DNA of 10,567 nucleotides from an uncultured Bacteroidales bacterium (lineage in GTDB: Bacteria; Bacteroidota; Bacteroidia; Bacteroidales; Muribaculaceae). Location: positions 1 to 10,567 of the forward strand of contig URIC01000055.1 of assembly GCA_900547755.1 (NCBI GenBank), written 5' to 3'. Position 1 is the stretch's first letter; the number at the start of each line of letters is the position of its first letter. The position numbers and the translations under genes were made by a program. A model generated the notes under the pieces. It had not been told where the DNA came from. It saw nothing but the letters and a program-made list of their open reading frames with translations, and did not search any database. Below are positions 5,206 through 10,567 of the stretch, piece after piece.

Positions 5206-8103
5206 ATGAGAAAGAATTTGCTACTTATGTTTCTGGCAGTCTTTGTAGGAATGTTCACGGCGAAGGCCACTACCAGCGTTATTATCAACGTTGACAAGGC
5301 CGCCAATGTGACAGTCCAGACAAATTACGGCTACGGAGAAACACTCCAGCTCACAGACGGCATGAACAAACTTGACCTTGATGACGGAGCGGACAGCCCG
5401 CTGATAATCAAAGCCAACCCCGGCGCCGAGATAGTCAGTGTGACTAAAAACGAGAGCGAAACCATTAACCCTGGCGGCGACGGCTCTTACACTGTAAGAT
5501 TCTACACCGCAGGTATCAAGATTGACATTGTGACCACCGGCGAAGGCCAGGGCGGCACAGTGGCCAAGGACATAACCATGGATTTCTTCGCTTCCGGCGA
5601 AGGCATCAGCGGCAAGCCCTTCACAGTGACCTACGATAAGGATTCCGAGTGGGTGACTCCCGAAAAAGGCTCCATGGGCTATATGCTCATACCCGAAAAC
5701 GCCAAGGTGAAAATCACTCCCGACAAGGCGTACAAAATCACCGGCTGCTCCGTGCCCAACTCCTCGGTGACCCTCAACGGCTCGGTGCAGGAAGACGGCT
5801 CCTACGTGTTCGACAACAACGTGCCCGATTACTATCGCGTACAGGTCAATATGGAACTCGACGCCTCCGCAATTAAATTCTCCCTCACTGTGGACTATGC
5901 TCCCAACTTAAGCTGCTTCCTTGAGAACCAGCGCGAAGGCGAATGGGAATATCTCACCGTCTACGATAACGTCAAGACCAATTTCGTGATTGTGGATTCA
6001 CAGAATCCCCTTGAATTCATACCTGCCGAAGGTGCGGAAATCCTGCAAGTGCTCAAAAACGGCGAACCTCAGATAGCGACAGGCTGGGGCGGCAGCAACG
6101 GCTGGGTATTCGTAGTCGAAAACGGCGACGAATTCACAGTGACCACCAAGGGCGCCCCCACCACAGTGTCCATCGAGGCTCCGGAGGGCAACGCTCCCCT
6201 GGACGCATACTTCTTCACCAAGGCCGACGGCACATCGGTGCCCCTCTCCGGCATGAGCGCCGACTTCGAGGGCAACCTGGGCGAGACAGTGGTCGTAAAG
6301 GCCCGTCCCGGCTCCACCCTTTCCTATATCATGAGCTCCAACGGCGGCTACACCAATATGCTTGACAACTTCCGCATCGTAGCCGGCGCAGACAAGACCA
6401 ACCCCGCCAAGTACCAGATTTACGGCACACGCAACGTAAACGGTGTCGTAATCAACGTGGACAACGCACAGCGCGTAAGCGTCACCCAGGAAGGCGGACG
6501 CGGCGAAGCGCTCCAGCTCAACAACGGCAAGAATGAGTTCGCCTTCGCCGACATCAAGAACGCACTCGCCATAGACGCTACGGAAGGCAACCAGATGGTA
6601 GCCGTATCCGTAAACGGCGACAACGTAAACGTAAGCTCCAACGGCCACTACATGGTAGAGGCAGCCGAGGGTGACTGGATCGAGATTACTTCCCGTCCGA
6701 ACCCCGTGGACGCCACCCTTTCCTTCACATTCAACGAGGGCGCCGACCTGTCCTGGCTTGCCGCCACCTCCGAAGGCCAAAGCGTCAAGCTCGCCAACCC
6801 CATGACAGTCAAATCCTACACCACACTCATGATTACCGCCGCCGACGGCTATATCCTGGAGAACCTGACCTGCGACACCGAAGGCGTGACTGTGACCAAA
6901 GCTGAAAAAGGCTACGAGGTATACATCGCTTCCGCTTCTGTGACCGCCGCCACCATCAGCGCCACACTGAAGGAAATGCAAGCTACCGAAGGCAACTCCA
7001 TTGTAGTGGCAAACGGCGACGAGCTGCTTGTACGCTTCTGGGAGATGACCGGAAAGGAAGGCACTTTCGTCAAGAAACTTGAAAACAACCGCGTCAACGA
7101 AGTCAAGTCCGGCAACTGGGTACAGGTATTCTGCAAAGACACTCAGAGCGAGTTCGCATACGTCAAGGTAAACGGCGCCGACATTGAACTCATATCCAAC
7201 GAGGAAGGCTTAAAGCGCACTGCCTGGGTCGAAGTGAACGGCCGCACCGTGATAGACACTAAGGTCGTGACACCCTGCCAGGCCACGACTACCCCGACTT
7301 ATGACGAAGTCAAACACATCCAATCCGGTAACGTATACATCGAAATCGATGGCCAGAAGTACACCAATGTGACTGTCAGCGAAGGCCAGACAGTGAAGCT
7401 CGTAGCCGAGCCCGCCACCGGATATGTATTCGACCACTTCGAGAAATTCTACTCACTGACAATGGCCGCCGACGGCATCGTGCTTGACGGTGACACATAC
7501 ACCTTCACCGAAAGCGACGTAGCCGAGAACTTCATCCTCTTCAAGGGTGTGTTCAAGGAGGACGAGAACGCCAAGGTTTACGCCATTCGCGGTTCCTCCG
7601 CATGGATTGTCGACGAAAACAACCAGCTGGTACCCGGCACCACAGCCATGGGCAACGTCGTAATCCAGCTCGCCGACGGCAGCTATTCAAGAGAGACCAC
7701 CGCACTTGAAGGCCAGACAGTGAAGCTCCAGATACAGGTATTCGACCAGGAAACCGTGGATAAATACGAAGTAGCGGGATTCTGTCTGATGTCCGGTTTC
7801 CCCGACGCCGCCATTCCTGCCAACTACGAAGTCAGCGCCAAGGATGCCGATGCCGAAGGTGTGATATGGATTAGCGGTCTGATGCGAGAGAAGGGCAGCG
7901 CCGTCGACTCCGCTATGGCAGACACAGACCTCAGCTACAACCGCCTGAACATGGCCGTCACCGCTGCAGCTCCCGTACGTATCTACAACATCAACGGCCA
8001 GCTCCTCATCAGCGCCGAGGCCGGCGAAGTATCCGTAGAGACTCTTCCGCAAGGCGTATATATGGCCGTAAGCGGCAACAAGCAAATCAAATTCGTGAAA
8101 TAA
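5206..8103 (+). CDS. Large repetitive beta-rich exported protein with T9SS-type sorting domain, function unknown
   Basis: I do not recognise a named family for this 965-aa protein. A signal peptide (1-21) ends in AKA. The body is a string of roughly 90-100-residue beta-rich modules. Residues 24-112 and 413-498 are clear internal homologues, both starting VINVD plus a few residues and sharing GE.LQL..G.N. Other modules occupy about 113-220, 222-316, 317-412, 500-595, 600-710 and 715-800. Recurrent signatures are V(L/S/K)(K/V)NG near module middles, a G.Y.V strand near module ends, and EGQ(T/S)VKL (523-529, 726-732, 835-841). The segment around 715-790 resembles the bacterial repeat found in surface proteins. 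The C-terminal 45 residues (IYNINGQLL, LPQGVYMAV, ending KFVK) form a type A sorting domain. Catalytic motifs and transmembrane segments beyond the signal are not seen. An adhesin, scaffold or ligand-binding role is possible but unproven. It probably shares a transcript with the protease 48 bases upstream. Confidence 0.85.
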   Translation: MRKNLLLMFLAVFVGMFTAKATTSVIINVDKAANVTVQTNYGYGETLQLTDGMNKLDLDDGADSPLIIKANPGAEIVSVTKNESETINPGGDGSYTVRFYTAGIKIDIVTTGEGQGGTVAKDITMDFFASGEGISGKPFTVTYDKDSEWVTPEKGSMGYMLIPENAKVKITPDKAYKITGCSVPNSSVTLNGSVQEDGSYVFDNNVPDYYRVQVNMELDASAIKFSLTVDYAPNLSCFLENQREGEWEYLTVYDNVKTNFVIVDSQNPLEFIPAEGAEILQVLKNGEPQIATGWGGSNGWVFVVENGDEFTVTTKGAPTTVSIEAPEGNAPLDAYFFTKADGTSVPLSGMSADFEGNLGETVVVKARPGSTLSYIMSSNGGYTNMLDNFRIVAGADKTNPAKYQIYGTRNVNGVVINVDNAQRVSVTQEGGRGEALQLNNGKNEFAFADIKNALAIDATEGNQMVAVSVNGDNVNVSSNGHYMVEAAEGDWIEITSRPNPVDATLSFTFNEGADLSWLAATSEGQSVKLANPMTVKSYTTLMITAADGYILENLTCDTEGVTVTKAEKGYEVYIASASVTAATISATLKEMQATEGNSIVVANGDELLVRFWEMTGKEGTFVKKLENNRVNEVKSGNWVQVFCKDTQSEFAYVKVNGADIELISNEEGLKRTAWVEVNGRTVIDTKVVTPCQATTTPTYDEVKHIQSGNVYIEIDGQKYTNVTVSEGQTVKLVAEPATGYVFDHFEKFYSLTMAADGIVLDGDTYTFTESDVAENFILFKGVFKEDENAKVYAIRGSSAWIVDENNQLVPGTTAMGNVVIQLADGSYSRETTALEGQTVKLQIQVFDQETVDKYEVAGFCLMSGFPDAAIPANYEVSAKDADAEGVIWISGLMREKGSAVDSAMADTDLSYNRLNMAVTAAAPVRIYNINGQLLISAEAGEVSVETLPQGVYMAVSGNKQIKFVK
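5275..5541 (+). repeat. Internal protein repeat, copy 1 (residues 24-112 of the 965-aa protein)
   Basis: Begins SVIINVDKAANVTV and continues with GETLQL and a DGSYTV strand. It aligns along its length with residues 413-498. The DNA is diverged, so the duplication is old. Confidence 0.7.
6442..6699 (+). repeat. Internal protein repeat, copy 2 (residues 413-498 of the 965-aa protein)
   Basis: Begins GVVINVDNAQRVSV, with GEALQLNNGKN, VSVNGDNV and NGHYMVEAAEGDWIEI. It is the counterpart of the N-terminal module and shows that the array grew by duplication of the same fold. Confidence 0.7.
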
Positions 8104-8115
8104 ACCCTTCCGATA

Positions 8116-8149
8116 CCGGCTGTGTCAGACTCCGTTCTGACACAGCCGG
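8116..8149 (+). terminator. Perfect 14-bp hairpin between the 965-aa and 749-aa genes
   Basis: CCGGCTGTGTCAGA (8116-8129) pairs perfectly with 8136-8149 across a 6-base loop. It is followed on the + strand by GTAAAAAAAAC rather than a T-run, so it is not a textbook intrinsic terminator in either direction. It may be a partial terminator, an RNA-processing or 3'-end-stabilising element that sets different expression of the two genes. Confidence 0.6.
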
Positions 8150-8248
8150 GTAAAAAAAACATCTCTCCGAACCAACAAGACCGACCACCATAAAAGCTCT
8201 CCCCTTCTCCTCATAAATCCAACAAACAGACAATTTACTTAAAGAACA

Positions 8249-10498
8249 ATGAAAAAGAATATCCTTACCGCACTTATGCTTGTCGGTGCCGCAGCAGCTC
8301 CGCTCTACGCCAATGCGGTAGAAAATGGAAACCGTCCATTCTATGGATTTTTCCTTTCAAACCCCGGCGGCTTCACCAATGCCCCTAAGGAATGTTACGG
8401 CTTCGCCAAGCAGACATTCTCCGACGCCACACACAATGAGCTTATCTACGAACTCAGCGGCGGAGTAGGCGTATACGCGGCTACCGCTATCGACGGCATC
8501 TACTATGCGGCTCCTTACCTCTACGAGTCCTCCATGTCCATGCCCACGCCGAGGCCCCTCTTTTCGTACAATATCTATACCGGCCAGGTCACCGAGTTAG
8601 GCGAATGGTCCAATCAGACCACCGACCTCAAGCCCTCCGACATGACATACGACCGCAAGAACGACCGCTTGCTGGCCATCTGCTACGGCTCCTCCGAGGG
8701 CGGCGGCATCTACGAAGTGGACCGTAAAACCGGCGCCATGACACTGCTGCGTCAGGCCAACAATATCGGCGGCGTAATTGCCGCAGATGCCTTCGGGCGC
8801 GTATTCTCCATAAATCACGAAGGACAGCTCCTGCAGATAGACATGACCAAGGACAATTCCGCCAAGGTCATCTACACCCTGCCCTACGCCTACCTGGCCG
8901 CGAACCAATCCCTCGAGTTCGACCTCACCAGCGGCAAGCTCTACTGGGCTTCCAATACACTCGATAACCCTCATTCCGACAACGGGCACTGCACCTGGCT
9001 CGTGGAAATAACCCTGCCCGGAATAGGTCCGAATGTGGATTACTCCGCCGATATGCAGGGCTACGACTACAAGGAAATCGGCGAAATAGGGTACACCTCA
9101 CGCTTCCTCGGTATGTATATTCCATACGCCACCGGCGGATTCGAGGCTCCCGGATTCGCTACCGACCTCAAGTCCGAATCCAGCGTCGACGGAGAGTATT
9201 GCACCATTGAGTTCAAGACTCCCTCCACTACTTTCGGCGGCGACGAGCTGGCCTCCATCGACGGTTACGACATATACCGCAACGGCGAAAAGATTTTCAA
9301 CGAGCATAAAAACTATGCCGGCGGCACAGTCGTGAAGTACGAGGACAAGGCCATACCCGCCACCGGCAAGGAATACCGCTACGACATAGTATGTTACAGC
9401 AACACCAAAGGTGACGGTCCCAAGACTCCCGTCTTCGCCTACATCGGTTTTGACGCTCCCGCACAGGCAGGCGACCCCAATGTAGAGGTCAGCGACGACT
9501 TCCTCTCCACCACTCTGACATGGAGCGCTCCCACCGAAGGTGTACACGGCGGCACATTCGACCCCTCCACCACCACATACGACGTGGTACGTCTGCCGGA
9601 CAACGTGAAAGTAGCCAGCGACATCACCGCCTGCTCCTTGAAGGACAACCTGGGACGTCGCCTCCTGCGCTACTCCTACCGCATCACCGCCAAGAACGCT
9701 TACGGCGAATCATCCGTAGTCTCTCCCGACTTCATCGCCGGTCCTCCCGTAGAGGAATTCCCCGTAGAAGAGAATTTCGAGAACCCCGCGGCCATGGCCA
9801 ACAAATGGAACAGCGTAGACAATAACGGCGACGGCATGACCTGGCTCTACGGCACCACACTCGGACAAAGTGTCTTCCACGACTACGAAATGACTGCCGA
9901 GTATATCATCTCCCCGACATCCGTGGATGCCTTTGTCAAGGATGCCGACGACTGGATTATTTCTCCCCCCATCAAGTTCGAAGCCGGCAAAAAGTACAAC
10001 ATCACTCTGGACATCCGTTCCCTCACCCCCGAGACGCTCAACATATACACGGGCGCCAGGAATGTGGTCGAAGGCATGGAACTGGTCAAGACTTTCGGCC
10101 TCAGAGAACCTGTGTACGACGATGAGACAAACCTCATGGTTTTCCAGAAGTATGTAGTCGAACTCCCCGACGACCTCGGAGGCACCACCGCCTGCGTAGG
10201 CGTACAGCTTTCCACTCCGCTGAACGAAAACTATTACAGCTACATCCAGGTGGGCAACATCTGCATCGATGACCGCACATCCGGAATCAGCATCACCGAG
10301 GCTGACGCCGACGCTCCCGTATTCGGCATCAAAGGCAATGTACTCACGGTAAACGGCGAGGGCGTACGCGGCGCCATCTACAACCTCTTCGGCATGAAAG
10401 TCAAGGACGTGACCGAAGGCGCTGTATCCCTGGAGGGCCTCAAGGGCATCTACATCCTGAACCTCGACGGCAAAGGCTACAAGTTCAACATCCGCTAA
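8249..10498 (+). CDS. Exported multidomain protein: propeller-like N-terminus, two FN3-like domains, choice-of-anchor-J-like domain, T9SS sorting domain
   Basis: This 749-aa predicted surface or secreted protein starts with a signal peptide (1-23) ending in ANA. Residues about 25-290 have repeated strand patterns such as GIYEVDRKTGAMTLL, GQLLQIDMTKD and SGKLYWAS, suggesting a beta-propeller. Fibronectin III-like domains follow at about 300-398 (IDGYDIYRNGEKIF, then YRYDIVCYSN) and 403-497 (TLTWSAPTEG, then YSYRITAKNAYGES). Residues about 504-670 resemble the choice-of-anchor-J/cleaved-adhesin fold: FPVEENFENP, WNSVDNNGDG, and DDWIISPPI from 568. Residues 679-749 are a type A sorting domain (IYNLFGMKVK, LKGIYILNL, ending KFNIR). 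The family is known for surface adhesins and protease-associated adhesin domains in Bacteroidota; no enzyme motif is seen. The gene ends in tandem TAA stops just before an intrinsic terminator. No TAnnTTTG promoter was found in the 145-base upstream gap, so it may rely on read-through or a weak promoter. Confidence 0.87.
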   Translation: MKKNILTALMLVGAAAAPLYANAVENGNRPFYGFFLSNPGGFTNAPKECYGFAKQTFSDATHNELIYELSGGVGVYAATAIDGIYYAAPYLYESSMSMPTPRPLFSYNIYTGQVTELGEWSNQTTDLKPSDMTYDRKNDRLLAICYGSSEGGGIYEVDRKTGAMTLLRQANNIGGVIAADAFGRVFSINHEGQLLQIDMTKDNSAKVIYTLPYAYLAANQSLEFDLTSGKLYWASNTLDNPHSDNGHCTWLVEITLPGIGPNVDYSADMQGYDYKEIGEIGYTSRFLGMYIPYATGGFEAPGFATDLKSESSVDGEYCTIEFKTPSTTFGGDELASIDGYDIYRNGEKIFNEHKNYAGGTVVKYEDKAIPATGKEYRYDIVCYSNTKGDGPKTPVFAYIGFDAPAQAGDPNVEVSDDFLSTTLTWSAPTEGVHGGTFDPSTTTYDVVRLPDNVKVASDITACSLKDNLGRRLLRYSYRITAKNAYGESSVVSPDFIAGPPVEEFPVEENFENPAAMANKWNSVDNNGDGMTWLYGTTLGQSVFHDYEMTAEYIISPTSVDAFVKDADDWIISPPIKFEAGKKYNITLDIRSLTPETLNIYTGARNVVEGMELVKTFGLREPVYDDETNLMVFQKYVVELPDDLGGTTACVGVQLSTPLNENYYSYIQVGNICIDDRTSGISITEADADAPVFGIKGNVLTVNGEGVRGAIYNLFGMKVKDVTEGAVSLEGLKGIYILNLDGKGYKFNIR

Positions 10499-10512
10499 TA
10501 AATCCCCTGAAT

Positions 10513-10546
10513 GAGACTGTCTAACAAGTTTGGACAGTCTCTTTTT
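10513..10546 (+). terminator. Intrinsic terminator of the exported-protein cluster
   Basis: GAGACTGTC (10513-10521) pairs perfectly with GACAGTCTC (10533-10541). The stem extends inward by one G-U and two A-U pairs to a 5-base loop, and is followed directly by TTTTT. It starts 14 bases after the stop codon of the 749-aa gene. Confidence 0.9.
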
Positions 10547-10567
10547 ATAGTCTAAACTGGCTAAAAA

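Noticed and set aside
5998..6981. 327-codon open frame on the minus strand within the 965-aa gene
   Set aside because: Compositionally biased (Gly/Val/Ala) shadow of a real gene with signal peptide, repeats and sorting domain; no promoter or family features.
1..10567. CRISPR arrays, insertion sequences, tRNA or rRNA genes
   Set aside because: No spaced identical repeats, transposase motifs, terminal inverted repeats, or tRNA/rRNA-like sequences were seen.

Overview
The window looks like a chromosomal segment of a Bacteroidota member, probably order Bacteroidales. Three things support this. Two promoters have the Bacteroides-type -7 element TAnnTTTG. Starts follow A-rich leaders without Shine-Dalgarno sequences. 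Three secreted proteins end in type IX secretion (T9SS) type A-like sorting domains. The GC-rich coding sequence, AT-rich regulatory gaps and protein style would fit Muribaculaceae or a relative, but that family assignment is inference.

Layout, all genes on the + strand. The window opens inside infB (translation initiation factor IF-2), whose N-terminal part lies outside the window. folK (folate biosynthesis) follows 16 bases later. A 363-base gap then holds a long hairpin, an AT-rich stretch and a promoter, followed by a Crp/Fnr-like transcriptional regulator of 197 residues. A second promoter region leads to three large exported proteins: an M6-family zinc metalloprotease (567 aa), a repetitive beta-rich protein of unknown function (965 aa), and a protein with a beta-propeller-like N-terminus, two fibronectin III-like domains and a choice-of-anchor-J/cleaved-adhesin-like domain (749 aa). 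A good intrinsic terminator closes the cluster at the right edge.

How the genes may work together. infB and folK are housekeeping genes and probably share a transcript. The right-hand 7 kb reads as a small surface or secreted-protein locus. The protease and the 965-aa protein are 48 bases apart and probably co-transcribed. A strong hairpin separates the 965-aa and 749-aa genes. The regulator is a plausible local controller, because its promoter and the protease promoter share an 11-base core and each carries a dyad-symmetric sequence, but no direct evidence links them. No RNA genes, CRISPR arrays, insertion sequences or tRNAs were recognised. The best candidate for something little described is the three-gene exported cluster, especially the 965-aa modular protein.
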